64,000 bases of DNA from Triatoma infestans (GCA_011037195.1 JAAEAF010003767.1:1-64000); one strand, 5' to 3'. Shown: positions 1-11,439, counted from the first letter of the stretch. Notes: a model not told the origin generated them from the sequence alone. Translations and numbers: made by a program.

Positions 1-275
1 CTAGTAAAGTGGTACTTCCGGTTGAGGAATTTTGACAGATGACTCACTGTCGCATCCCACGGTGATAACTGATAAGTAAACGGAATATCAAGTTTGTACT
101 TTCTCCGATTTTTCGTTTTTGAACTATGCTGTTCACACACACACACATACCATTGCTAAAAACTACTTTTTTCGACTCGGGGGACCTCAAAACGGATATT
201 CCCGGTGAAAACTCGATATTGAAAATTTGGCACGATTACAATACTTCCTCTTACTAGGAGTAAGGGAAAGTAAAA
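1..275 (+). repeat. Retroelement 3'-tail-like repeat with terminal hairpin, U1
   Basis: The stretch contains a CA microsatellite (134-147) and ends in a short inverted repeat at 248-266 followed by an A-rich tail. The same block precedes the Jockey-like remnant in U2 (26921-27190), and its reverse complement lies inside the gypsy remnant of every unit (6919-6950 in U1). A repeated 3' end of a non-autonomous or LINE-type retroelement is the simplest reading; its family is not known to me. Confidence 0.5.
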
Positions 276-279
276 ATAG

Positions 280-1230
280 GATAAACCATGCTACACACTA
301 AAACTTAAAATCTTACAATTATCACACTTTATTTACTTGATATTCTCTATATCTGCGAGATGAAATTTTGAAAATCATTCAGAGTTTTGCAAAATTTTAC
401 CTTTTTGTGAAATACATGTTTGGAAATTCCCGAATATGAAAAAAAAAAATCTGGTGTGCAACACACATATGTGGTTCTGTTATTTCAATTTACATATTTA
501 TAATTGACTAATAACCTTCTTGTAACTTATAATTTTCATTAGATGTTAAATTGCCTTCACTGTTAAAGGGAGAATATAACTGGATCACTAACGGACTAAA
601 AACACGAAGTCTATATTCTCTGACTTCCTTACTAGATACAACATTGACATAGCATGTATTACTGAAACACATCTTACCTCTAGTGACCGACTTAAAATAT
701 CAGGATACATCTCCTACCGAACTGATAGACAGACTCGTGTAGCTTCAGGTGGAGTCGCCCTCTGTGTGAAAAGAAGCTTGAAACATAGAGAATTTCTTCT
801 ACCTCCACTATATAATCTTGAGGCTGTTTCTATCCAAGTGACTACAAACACTGGACCACTAACAATCATATCTGATTACCTAAGACCAAATACTAGACTT
901 CAGCAAGACGACCTACAACTAATCTTTACACAAAACAGTACACTATTACTAGGAGACCTTAATAGTATACACACATACTGGGGATGTCGTGCGACCAATA
1001 ACAACGGAACTCGGCTATTGACAGCAACGGACAACTTAAATATTCTAATTTCAGCCCCATTTTACCCCACTCAGCGTAACTACCACCCTGACATACTGGA
1101 TATCGCACTATCACTTAATATTAATACACCTATATATTTGGACTCCTTGACGAACTAGACTCTGATCACCTTCCTGTACTCTGCAGGTTTCACTCCCATA
1201 TACAATTCAATGAGCCGCCACCGAAATTAA
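280..1230 (+). pseudogene. Jockey-like non-LTR endonuclease domain, broken, U1
   Basis: Reading frames encode the APE-type endonuclease of a Jockey-clade LINE: an ACITETHL motif near 655-675, LLGDLNSIH (the GDFN-like motif) near 950-972, and a DSDHLPV-like end near 1160-1175. The frame is interrupted by an extra segment at about 368-602 that is absent from U2, and by a one-base loss near 1144 relative to U2. No intact ORF remains and there is no ORF1, so the copy is 5'-truncated. It is dead sequence carried by the segmental duplication. Confidence 0.8.
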
Positions 1231-2437
1231 TCCTGGAAAAGTAGAATGGGAATCCTTCAGACATGACATAAACAAACTACTGACAATACAGACACATTAC
1301 GGAGCCCCAAACGATATCGACACTTCACTGGATATATTTAGACAGACAATATATACAGCTGTACATAACTCCACCTACAAAAGACAAAATAACATTAGAC
1401 AAAACCAGTTGCCTTTACATGTTCTCAGTTTAATACATGAAAAAAACAGAATTCGCAAGCTTTGGCAGAGAACTAGGAACTCCACAGATAAAACACACAC
1501 TTCAATCGACTAACAAGACAAATTAAATCGGAACTTGACAATCACAGAATCTCTAAATACAGATCTTTGTTAGAAGGAATAACGCCGGGTGACTCTTGTC
1601 TCTGGAAAGAAACAAAAAGACTACTGAACGAACATTACCCGATTCCTCCACTGATTACAAGAAATGGCGTGGCAACAAGTGATGAGGAAAAGTGCGAAGC
1701 AATAGCTACTCATCTCGAAGAAAAATTCACTCTAACTGACCAGACTGTCGTCACTGACGAAGACATTAACAACGAACTACAACAACCTCACCATACGACA
1801 GAAATTCCTGTCTTACACACTTCTCCTTCTGAAATATTTACCATAATAAACGGACTTCCCCCAATAAAAGCTCCCGCAGACGACCTAATCCCAAATACTA
1901 TATTAAAAAATCTGCCTTGGAAAAGTATCGCCTTCCTAACTGGGGTCTTTAATGCATGCCTTCGATTAGGATACTTCCCAAAAATTGGAAGAATGCAATT
2001 GTAATAGTTTTTCACTAATCTGGTAAGCCTAAAAGCGATCCCAACAGTTACCGACCGATCAGCCTCCTAAACTCCCTTTCGAAAATACTTGAAAAAATTA
2101 TATACAAAAGACTGATAAAACACTTGACTGACACAAACAAAATTCCGCTTCATCGATTTGGATTCGAACGAAAACACTCTCCAGTACATCAAATTAAAAG
2201 AGTTACAGAACACATTATACACAACTTTGAAGAAAGAAAATACACGGCAGCGATATTTCTAGAGTAGCGGCCGCATTTGACACAGTTTGGCACTACTTTA
2301 CAAACTGAGAAACACAAACGCACCTGACTATATTACCAAAATTATAACATCTTTTTTACAAGACAGAACAATCCAGGTAAGACTCAACAACACATAAAGT
2401 ACTAGACGACAAATTCACGCAGGACAACCACAAGCGG
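1231..2437 (+). pseudogene. Jockey-like reverse transcriptase domain, broken, U1
   Basis: The longest open piece (1567-2004) and the next frame (about 1956-2265) carry the N-terminal RT blocks, including an APADDLIPN-type motif and a SYRPISLLNSLSKILEK block. Motif A (AAAFDTVWH) follows at about 2265-2295 but is shifted by one base from the frame before it. The element stops at 2437, where repeat S begins, so the YADD box and the rest of ORF2 are missing. The same frameshift in U2 shows the RT was already inactive before duplication. Confidence 0.8.
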
Positions 2438-3320
2438 AAGAGCAGGGCAAGACCCCCCCTCCCAAGAAGTGGCTATTTTATTTCACCTACGAACTCACAC
2501 ATTGTACTCTTTACTTACGATTATATGCTGTACCTAATACTTACCATAATGACATGCTTGGTAGACACACAGATCTAGGCTTCTTCCCATTGTCTACATA
2601 AGTGAACATCCACATCGACATAAGGGACACTGCTGGCGGCAACATTTGAAGAGTTTTCTGCGGCTTTCGACACTTCCAAAAAATAGAAGTTTAAGTATTG
2701 AAAAAAGTACAAGCTTTTCATGCTACAATGTCCCTATAAATTGGAAGTAAATAAAGAATAACAGAACTTCATAGTAAAGTTCAAATAATAAATAATATAA
2801 ACAATATGTTTAGTTAACAAAGTACGTATAGACTGTCTTCTTGCGCATGCAGAAATAAAAGATCTCCTGAGCTCCTTTCAATAAGGTAGATCAACAAGCA
2901 AATGTTGTCAGTTCATCTACCACATAAAATTACTGCAGTTTTTAAAAATTTGCAGATACCAAGATGTAGGTTAAAAACAGATTGAAAATAAATTAATATT
3001 TTTGACAGCAAGAAACCAGCATTACATATAGATGCAAGGAAGTGAAACAACTGTGCGCATATAAAATGCACAATTTTAAACGTGTAAATTCATATATTAT
3101 ACATGAAGCATAATATTTGAAAAAAAAAAAAGGGGGCAAAGATAAATTCCGTAAAGTACTGGAAAAAATAGACAGTACTTAAACCAGTTTGGCGCCCTTG
3201 ACTACCATGTAAGTACCAAACACTTCGCCGAAGACATTCTTCCAAGGAACGCAAAAAGTATGTCTGTTAGAAGTAAATTAAACTATTAATTTAATCGTAA
3301 TAAATGATCGAATAAATCAT
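2438..3320. repeat. Repeat S, U1 copy
   Basis: From AAGAGCAGGGCAAG at 2438 this block is a diverged copy of 8873-9912 (S') in the same unit. The U1 copy lacks about 110 bp near 3145 that is present in the U2 S copy. I see no coding potential. Its internal part starting near 2958 is the sequence to which the far end of the unit is fused at the U2/U3, U3/U4 and U4/U5 junctions. Confidence 0.8.
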
Positions 3321-4744
3321 GATCAATAAAGAAGTTTGCTTTTGACATTTAAATCTTTCAATTAATACCAGGAATTTGTTCAATTGTAATATGTTTAGTA
3401 CTCTATAATTAGTGTCTACAAGTTTTATTCATTAGAAAAATTACAATTTAAATAATTCATTAGTATAGTTGTATTTATAAGACTTTACTTACATTAATAT
3501 GTGCATGACATGAATGTGTAAGCTGAAAAGTGATAAATTAACTTGTAAGAGGAGGAAACAAAATCCATCTTTCATTTAGAAGCCTCGCTAATTTATAACG
3601 AATCATTGCTGTAATAAACCATATCTAGTAAACTCACTTATCACCAGAAGGCAAAAAATTTGCAAAAATGTTTGTAAATAGAAGTTTTTTCTTTGATCGC
3701 TCCTTTCATAAATTTACTTAAATCAACACGATTGTTAAGTTAAACCCTTCATTTTCATAATGAATGTTAAATTGGGGATCAATAAATATCAAAATTACTT
3801 TTTAAAGTAATCTCATTAGTTCTAAACTTCCCAATTTTTTTATTTATCTGACATTGTATTGTACTCGGCAACTAAACTTTTCCGAAACTGAGCACAAAGA
3901 TTTTTTTCATTACTACAATAACTTGCACTTTAGAAAACAAGGAAAGACCTTTGTGATAAAAAATATCACACCCTGCCTTATCAGGAATTTAAATAGATTA
4001 TTTTTATTTATTATTAGAAAGAGGCTAGATTTATTAAATGACCTTAGTAAAAGCTTTTTTCTTATCTTTTTTTCATAGTATGGGAAAATAACATGCGAAA
4101 AACTTGATTTAATTGTCTGAAATTTGTTGTTAGAAGCCTCTCTATTGGTATGTTATTTGGTAAATAAGACATTATAAAATAAATCAATATTCACAATGAA
4201 TAAAAAAGCAATTATCAGGAACGCTACACTTTTTTATTTATCCTTTTAGATAAATTATAATAGTCAAATTAATAGCAAGTTTTTATTACTTTTTATTTTT
4301 TAATCTTATTTTAGAATAAGAGGTACATGTTGTATATACATAAAAACAAGGCAGGTAAAAATATTGACAAACATTGCGTAAATAATACGACGAATAATGC
4401 ATAAGACATGCAATATTTCATTTATTAACAACAAATTGAAATTAATATTAAAATCATTTCAGTTTATGACTTTTAGATCTTTATATGTACATAAATAAAA
4501 TAACTCTGGTAAATTAAAAGAAAATTAATTTGGATACTAATAAACAGATTGAGAATTCTCATAATAATGGGCATTTTCTCCTTCCATAAAATAAGTTATA
4601 GCGTTACATGAATTGATTATATGTAGAACCTGTAATGTGTATTCATTAAAATATTGGAACATTAGATTACGCTGTGATAATTTAACTGAATCCTTGGCCC
4701 TAAATGGGCTATTGTGCCAACAGTTCAGTTTAGTTCAATGATTT
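3321..4744. other. AT-rich unassigned DNA, U1
   Basis: About 1.4 kb with only short chance ORFs such as 3854-4078, which U3 keeps but an 80-bp class deletion removes in U2. No domain, RNA gene or element terminus is recognisable. It is shared with U2 to U5. Confidence 0.5.
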
Positions 4745-4858
4745 ATTGAAAGCTGTTGCGAAGGAAAACATCTCTGTGTGTGTAAATAAGGTATATGTCG
4801 ATAGTAAGGTAAAAAGGGATAAAATTGAATACTATGATTTCTTCTTTTTCTTCTTCAT

Positions 4859-4945
4859 TTACTTTTTTTTACTTCTGCTTGTTTTCTTTTTATTGCTAGT
4901 CTTCTTCTTTACGCTGAACTTAACAGGTTTAGATCTGATGATCTT
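4859..4945 (-). other. Possible lysine/serine-rich terminal exon, U1
   Basis: On the minus strand a pyrimidine-rich tract ending in TATACAG is followed by a frame that reads as a strongly basic Lys/Ser-rich tail and stops at TAA (4859-4861). In U2, U4 and U5 that stop is CAA and the basic frame runs ten more codons to TAG. This may be the last exon of an unrecognised gene or simply a low-complexity A/G-rich tract. No upstream exon that must pair with it was found. Confidence 0.2.
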
Positions 4946-5274
4946 CTGTATAAAAAAATATTATTTTTAATATTTAGATTTATAAATACATATTACCATA
5001 GAATTGTTTGTTTTGTATGATATACGCAAGAGTCTTCTGAAAGTGTGATGAAATGAGCATTTTGAATTGAGCACAAACAAATTTAATGGCATTGTTGGTC
5101 AGTTGAGAAGATAGTTTTATGCAACTTTCAATAATTATATCTTAAAATATGCCACACAGTTTTGTGCACTTAATGATTCTAATTAGTAAAAATTAAAGTC
5201 TTAAATATAATAAAGAGACATGAAAAAATGCTAAAGGCATCAAGAGATTGTCACTCACTGCAGGAGAAAGTGTT

Positions 5275-5517
5275 TCAAAACCTCAAAAAAAAGGCAGAAA
5301 AAAGACATCTAATAATTGAATATGTGCCGTCCTCTACAAAGGGAAACTGGCTAGCTGTTTCAGGATCTTGGTGTATTGCATTTCTGACTAACATCGGGTT
5401 TAGCATTCTCCTATACCACAATCGAACAATCCAGCCTATCCATTCACTTATTGTTAGATTTGTAGGGAGAGTTTGGCTATAAAGTCTACCTATTGCAACT
5501 AAAATATCTACTGTAGC
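5275..5517 (-). other. Unrecognised conserved open frame, U1
   Basis: The minus strand is open for 80 codons, with a tryptophan-rich middle (SEWIGWIVRLWYRR) followed by a polar stretch (AIHQDPETASQFPF). The frame is kept in U3, U4 and U5 and most of it is deleted in U2. A second copy of the same DNA was inserted into the gypsy remnant of U4 and U5. It could be a fragment of an unidentified transposon or a host exon; I do not recognise the family. The plus-strand frame 5228-5482 overlaps it and is less protein-like. Confidence 0.25.
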
Positions 5518-6138
5518 TCACTGGGTTGCCAGTACATAGAATATGGTCGTTTGTAAAATGTTAATTTTAAGAGTGATGAGGTGCGAGATTATGAGTTAGA
5601 GTTTATTTGTAGTTAGCTAGCTAAAATCGTTGCACTCATCAACTATCTCTTGGAGGCCATGTGTATTTTGTGAGAGTGTTAAGAAAAATTGAGATTTGAG
5701 AGAAATAGAACTGAAAAAAAAAATTGTAAGAAAGCCGTACGATCGCCCATATTAGTTTTTAAAATTTTTCGCTCGAACCAGCTTTTAAAATTCCCAAGTT
5801 GTTTAAAATTATTAATATTAATAAATAATTGTTTTCATTCATGATATAGTTTGAATAGATCAATATCAATTTTTTCTAAAATGAAATTATATTTAAAAAT
5901 TTTCCACGCGAATTCTGTAGAAGGCTTTGATGCAGTTTCGAAGGACAAATCTTAGTTGACAGAAGGGCATCATGGCAATAAAGTAAAAGAAAAAGACCCG
6001 ATTATATCTTGCAATATTGAAAATACGATTTGGAAACTTTTAGAGATTTGGAACTTTTTTTATTTACGATATTATATTTGTAATATAACATGTAAAAAAA
6101 TACTAATTAATAAACAAATGGCTTACAACAGATAAAAT
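5518..6138. other. AT-rich unassigned DNA, U1
   Basis: No coding, RNA or element signature is visible. The block is conserved among units with small indels. Confidence 0.5.
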
Positions 6139-6316
6139 GCTGCAGACAAACTCGTTTCTTTTTCTAGATTCAATTTTAGTCCAACTTATCGCAATTTTTC
6201 CAAAACAAGTTTGAGGAAATGAAGATGTCCTTCAAATGTCTGTTATAGCTATGACGATATTATGTAATAGGCAATGGAACGTGGACAAGAACGGGTGTTA
6301 TGGTATAAGCAATCTC
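6139..6316 (-). mobile_element. Second Ty3/gypsy RT fragment, U1
   Basis: 178 bp that align with 8189-8367, the part of the main gypsy remnant encoding the catalytic box and the following VGLKLN block, but clearly more diverged and with stops. It is a separate older insertion or an internal duplicate of gypsy pol, about 2 kb from the main remnant. Confidence 0.75.
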
Positions 6317-6709
6317 TTCTTTTTTTTGTTAGAAATTAATATATCCAGGATTATATTTTCAGTATGGCCACCATTTATAGAATTTTTTATTTTATAAAAG
6401 TTGAAGATAGCTTTCCAGTCATCTGATAAAATAGAATAAAATCCTCGACTACACAAGGATGAAAAGGTCTGAGTTCGTGCAATAATTCACTTCACTTTTA
6501 AAGAAATTATTTACAGAAAAGAAATCAAGATACATAAACCAAGATATAGATAGATAATTGAAAATTTAAAGAAATAAATTTTAAACAAGCAAAGCTACAT
6601 ACAACATTTCTAGGTAGCAGCGGAGTGTCCCTACTTCATCAAACTTAGCTCTCGTACTGGCACGAGCGCTTTTATGCACCACTCCATATTGGTTATACCT
6701 CTCCACCCT
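6317..6709. other. Unassigned DNA downstream of gypsy integrase remnant, U1
   Basis: On the minus strand this follows the integrase C-terminus, where a 3' LTR would be expected, but I could not find matching terminal repeats. Confidence 0.35.
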
Positions 6710-8740
6710 TTACCATAAATGCTGAGGCCTTGGTTTCCAGAAGAGACGCGTGAGAGACCCTACTAGTTTGCTGACGTCAGACTCAAAACCAAAGGTATTT
6801 ATGGAATTGAGTTCCAATATGCGGAATGGATCTTCAAATTTGGGCGTTAGCTTACTAGCGAAACCACGGTCGCGAGCAGATAATAAATGCGATCTTTTAA
6901 TGTCTAGTTTTTTACTTTCTCTTACTCCTAGTAAGAGGAAGTATTGTAATCGTGTCAAATTTTTTTTAAATGTTAGTTTTTTTTGTTTTTACATAACAAG
7001 TAAATCTGTTTATTTTCTGTACCAAACGCATGTAACATGTAAAATTTTTGCATAAATACATATTATTATTATTATTAGTTTTTTTTACGACGATTAAAAT
7101 AATGGCTTTGTCGAGCTGATGCTCGTGGTGGTTTAGACTCCACTACCAATCTTAACACTATTAATTTCTTAATGTGATCTATCCAGACACCAGGATCTAA
7201 TTTTTTCATGGATTTGTATACTTTTGATGATCCATTTTCCCTCAGTAAACTCTGATGTGGTTTAACTTTTTGGCATACTAGGCATCATTAAATATATTTA
7301 CTGATATCGGCTTTATACCTGGCTAATGTATAAACGAGATATACGGTACAAATTTTCCTCCTGACCAAAGTGAAGCACCGGGACGATCGTAGCTCATATA
7401 GAGAATGTGGTGACTTAATCCATTGGGATTTCTGATATGGAGCAATCTGTAGACTACTTGACTTATCAGGCAATACAAATATGCTCACTCAATTTTCCAG
7501 TACGGTAAGTCTTTTGGCCTTTGCCATACTAGCTCCATTTTGACTTTGTATCAGCTGACAAGGACAATCCAGGACATGGTGTGCTGAACCCTTGCAGGTA
7601 ATAATATATTGGTAACTATGACGTTCTAGATCCTACCTTTATGATTTACCTGCTGCCTTGAGGTTGTTGAGACATTTCAGACTGGCATGTTGTGTAATGA
7701 ATGTGAAATGTTAAGGCCTAAATTTTCGTACTGCCCATATAATGGCAGTCAGTCCTTCTCGGTTACATTGTAATTATTCGCTGCTTTCGTTAGGTCTCAG
7801 CTTAAGCAATCCCTTTTTCGAGGTTGAAATGTTGTGAATAGAATCCGACTGAGATCGCGGAAAACTGACATCATTTTGTACAACAAATGGCTGGGTAAAG
7901 TCGACCCTGGCCAGAACCGGCTCTGAAATAAGGATCTTCTTAATTTCTTCTAACGAACTGTCTTGGGCTATGTACTAGATATAAGGTTTATCTGTCTTCA
8001 CTAATTCAGTCATTGGACTGATATGATCAGCAAAATTAGATATGAATCTGCGAAGAAATATGCTATACCGATTAGTCTCGCAAGTTCTTGAATATTTTTG
8101 AGTGTTCGATTCTGAAGCAAGGGCTCGATCCCTTGTGGGTCTATTTGTAGTAGATGTTCGTGTATTAAGAACCTAGATATGGGATTTCGCTGCAGACAAA
8201 TTCGTTTTTTTCCTGGATTCAATTTTAGTCCAACTTGTCGCAATTTTTTCATAACAAGTTTGAGGTAATGAGGATGTTCTTCAAATGTTTTTATAGCTAC
8301 GACGATGTTATCTAGATAGGCAAAGCAACGTGGGCAAGAACGGGTGTTATGGTATAAGCAATCTCTGGAATGTTGTGAAGCGGTGTACAGTTCAGAATGT
8401 AGTCTCTTGAATTGAACAATCCACGACTTAATACTATAAAGGCAGTAATTTCCTTCGATTGTTTCGACAGAGGAATTTGATGATAGGCTAGATCAACCTT
8501 TAAGAGATATTGCTGAACTAGCAGCTTTGTAATCCCAATAGACATCTCAGTGCAGGTCGCAGTGGAATGAGGCGTTATCCTCCCGTTTTCAATCTAGTAG
8601 CTATGTAATATTGGGTAGGGTATATACATCCGTTTTTGTACTGGAATAATCTTGCGAAGGTCCTACAAAATCGATACTTTCTATTCGGTTTTTTAACCAT
8701 TACCACAGGACTTGGTCGTACTAAAGCGAGCGCATTTATG
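6710..8740 (-). pseudogene. Ty3/gypsy-like pol remnant (RT, RNase H, integrase pieces), U1
   Basis: Read on the minus strand, the pieces follow gypsy order. RT starts near 8740 with a SPVVMVKK block, has its catalytic box at 8307-8318 as YLDN instead of YxDD, and continues with VGLKLNPGKK and IQELARLIGIA. RNase H follows at about 7950-7650 (PVLARVDFTQPFVVQNDVS, ITQHASLK). An integrase H2C2 zinc-finger region lies at about 7470-7240 (CLVCQKVKPHQ). The integrase catalytic core is missing. An integrase C-terminal stretch ends at 6710 (FASKLTPKFEDPFRILE). Many stops and frameshifts make it non-functional, and the same lesions recur in every unit. Confidence 0.85.
6919..6937. repeat. Perfect 8-bp-arm inverted repeat inside gypsy integrase frame
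   Basis: CTCTTACT-CCT-AGTAAGAG is a perfect hairpin. With its flanks it is the reverse complement of the element tail at 230-275, so another element's 3' end has been inserted here. The first residues of the 6710-6958 frame come from that insert, not from gypsy. Confidence 0.7.
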
Positions 8741-8872
8741 CCACCTAAACACACTTAGTCACAATGTATGATACGGTTAATTTGATAAATTGATTATTAT
8801 TACTATTATTGTATTTTAGCTCGGGTTGGTTATATATTTGATATCACCACTACATGTATGTGTTGTTTATGT
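8741..8872. other. Short spacer between gypsy remnant and S', U1
   Basis: A short AT-rich stretch with an ATT-type run and no recognised feature. Confidence 0.4.
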
Positions 8873-9912
8873 AAGAGCAGGGCAAGGCCCCCCTCCCAAG
8901 AAGTGGCTATTTTATTTTACCTACGAACTTACACATTGTGCTCTTTACTTACGATTATATGCTGCACCTAATAGTTACCATAATGACATGCTTGGGAGAC
9001 ACACAGATCTAGGCATCTTCCCATTGTCTATATAAGTGAACATCCACATCGACATAAGGGGTGACACTGCTGGCGGCAATATTTGAAGAGTTTTCTGCGG
9101 CTTTCGACACTTCCAAGAAATAGAAGTTTAAGTATTGAAAAAAGTACAAGTTTTTCATGCTACAATGTCCCTATAAATTGGAAGTAAATAAAGAATAACA
9201 AAACTTCAAAGTAAAGTTCAGATAATAAATCATATATACAATATGTGTAGTTAACAAAGTACATATAGACTGTCTTCTTTCGCATGCTGAAATAAAAGAT
9301 CTCCTGAGCTCCTTTCAATAAGGTAGATCAACAAGCAAATGTTGTCAGTTCATCTACCACATAAAATTTAAAAAAAACAATATAAACACTGTACTGCAGT
9401 TTTTAAAAATTTGCAGATACCAAGATGTAGGTTAAAAACAGTTTGTTTAAAAATAAATTAATATTTTTGACAGCAAGGAACAAGCATGACACACAGATGC
9501 AAGGAAGTGAAACAACTGTGCGCATATAAAATGCACATTATGCACAATTTTAAACGTGTAAATTCAAAATATTATAAATGAAGGAAATATTTGAATATAT
9601 AAATATTATAAATATTTGAAAAAAAAGGAGCAAAGATAAATGTTAATTTACTTTCACTATCCAAAATTTCCTGGTAATGTTATTTTTGCAAATTTTGTTT
9701 AGCGATTGCAAGATCTCTAAAGTATGTTACTCGCGTGATTTGTGCTTGAATGAAAAAACAGACAGTACTACTTAAACCAGTTTGGCGCCCTTGACTACCA
9801 TGCAAGTACCAAACATTTCGTCGAAGACATTCTTTCAAGGAACTCAAAAAGTATTTCTGTTAGAAGTAAATTACACTATTAATTTAATCGTAATAAATGA
9901 TCCAATAAATTA
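8873..9912. repeat. Repeat S', U1 copy
   Basis: The mid-unit relative of S (2438-3320). It starts with the same AAGAGCAGGGCAAG and ends near the AATAAATTATTAC at 9902-9915. It contains about 110 bp missing from the U1 copy of S. No coding potential is evident. Confidence 0.8.
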
Positions 9913-10774
9913 TTACGTGTGCAATCTAAATTTGATCTTGACTCAAGATTAGATCTTTAATTCAAAATAATCCCATTTGACGAACACAGCATACTTTCCA
10001 AAATAATGTAAAAATGGTCATTTATTAAGGAAATTTTATATAAGTATTCAACAACGGCGTTATTGTATACAATTTTCGCTCCTGGTACTACTTCAAGGAA
10101 TGTAGGAAAGGCTTGTTAAAATTATCATCTTATTGTACTAAATGCTTTCCCCATTTCTATTAAACAAAACTATTTCTGAAAATGCACACTTATTATTTTT
10201 GGAAAAATTTTAAGTTCTAAACAAAACTTAAATTCTATCTGTCGAGAAAAGGATTATGTAGAAAATTGAAAATATATGTAATGCTTAATAAAATTCACCG
10301 AAATACTTTATATTTTTGGTAATTACAGTTTAATGAATTGTTTTAGAATTCTCACTTATTAAACACAAATCTGAGGGTTCAAATAATTTCTGACTTTAAG
10401 CGTTCCATTTTTCTGGAAAAATCAAGTTTTTTATTTTTGTTTAAGTTGTTGCTTAAACATGAGTTATATTGTCCAACTTTTTAAAAATATATTTTGAAAC
10501 AAGAAAAAATGTATCTATATCTATGTATGAATATCTTCTCTGTACATAGTAAAACAGAGAAGAAAACAGACAATAAACAATAGTTACCTGAAAATAGTAA
10601 AAAATTGGGACTAAAATCGATCTTATGATAATTTACACATTTACAAATAGAGATTCATTCCTTTTGAACAATACAAAGCCTACTCATAAACGGCAATGTG
10701 TTTTGAGCATAACAAACACCTCATCGTATCAACCTTTCATAATAAACATCTTAATATATATTATAGATAATTAT
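9913..10774. other. 3' flank and probable 3' UTR of PGRP exon A, U1
   Basis: AT-rich DNA after the exon A stop in gene direction. The nearest AATAAA in gene sense that I saw is at about 10021-10026, and an ATTAAA variant lies near 10330. About 100 bp at 10340-10440 are absent or replaced in U2 and U3. Confidence 0.4.
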
Positions 10775-11322
10775 TTAGGTATCTGAATTTTCATAAGAGG
10801 TCCAATGTGGCCATTTCTTTATATCTTCTATTAGTTTTGCACCTGGGCTCTCTGTAGCTATGACTTGTTTATGCACAAATAGCTTATAATCTGGTGCAAT
10901 TTTACCTAACCTTACTCCCTCTTCGATTAACAATTTCGCCGCCCTTATTTGTCGTTTGGGCGGTAGAACAAACATAAAATTACCTATAAAGTAAATAGCA
11001 ATACTTCTCCTATTAAATGGGAGCGTATGACTACCATGTTTCCCCCAGCCCAATCCCGTGTATGCCGCACCATCGCCTCCAACTAAGAAATGCATACCTA
11101 GATCATTCCAGCCACGTCCCATTTGATCGTACTGAATGTCTCTCACTCTCTGAGAACATGTAGCAAACGAAGTGCAATTTACGCCGGCAGTGTGGGCTAT
11201 GATCACATAATGAGGTGGATCTTCCTTTAAATGTTTTACCTGTCCACGTGACGGTTGAGCTTGCCATTCTTTACGAGAATACAACAATAATGACGAGTTA
11301 GCGCTCATCTCAGAACCCCATT
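10775..11322 (-). CDS. PGRP: PGRP ectodomain exon A, U1 (non-catalytic)
   Basis: A single exon encodes a whole PGRP/amidase_2-type domain plus stop. The acceptor TTTTTCAG precedes 11322, and two bases complete a codon begun in the previous exon (phase 1), giving E-W-G-S-E before the in-frame Met at 11308. From that Met: the Cys45/Cys51 pair is the conserved PGRP disulfide; GWND and GGDG are family motifs. Of the amidase residues, the first His ligand is Ala38, the catalytic Tyr is Met72, the second His is kept (His146), and the Cys ligand is Ser154 in a TESPG motif. It should bind but not cleave peptidoglycan. With no signal peptide of its own, the Met at 11308 is probably not a true start; the domain most likely joins the transmembrane exon at 19518-19649. 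Confidence 0.88.
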
Positions 11323-11358
11323 CTGAAAAATTATAAGACTTTAACTTTCCATATGCTT

Positions 11359-11364
11359 TTTATT
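11359..11364 (-). terminator. Poly(A) signal AATAAA of exon B transcript, U1
   Basis: AATAAA in gene sense lies 76 bp past the exon B stop and about 37 bp before the exon A acceptor. It would end the B transcript before A, which makes B a terminal exon. Confidence 0.6.
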
Positions 11365-11439
11365 AACTATTCAAGCCTAATTACATATAGATTCATGCTC
11401 TACAGCCACAGGTTTATAATTATTATTTTCATTTTACAG

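Noticed and set aside
134..147. CA repeats as CRISPR-like or regulatory arrays
   Set aside because: Plain dinucleotide microsatellites in a eukaryotic repeat.
422..431. GGAAATTCCC, a consensus-like NF-kB/Relish site
   Set aside because: It lies in the U1-only insertion inside a dead LINE, more than 10 kb from any exon on the far 3' side of the gene, so a role in immune induction is not supported.
2265..2275. NotI site GCGGCCGC as a sign of cloning vector
   Set aside because: It falls in the codons of RT motif A (AAAFD) and is found identically in U2; no vector sequence is nearby.
4746..4970. Plus-strand 74-codon frame rich in Phe and Leu, looking like a membrane peptide
   Set aside because: It is a T-rich tract read on the plus strand. 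The opposite strand gives a more plausible splice site and frame, and the composition alone explains the hydrophobicity.
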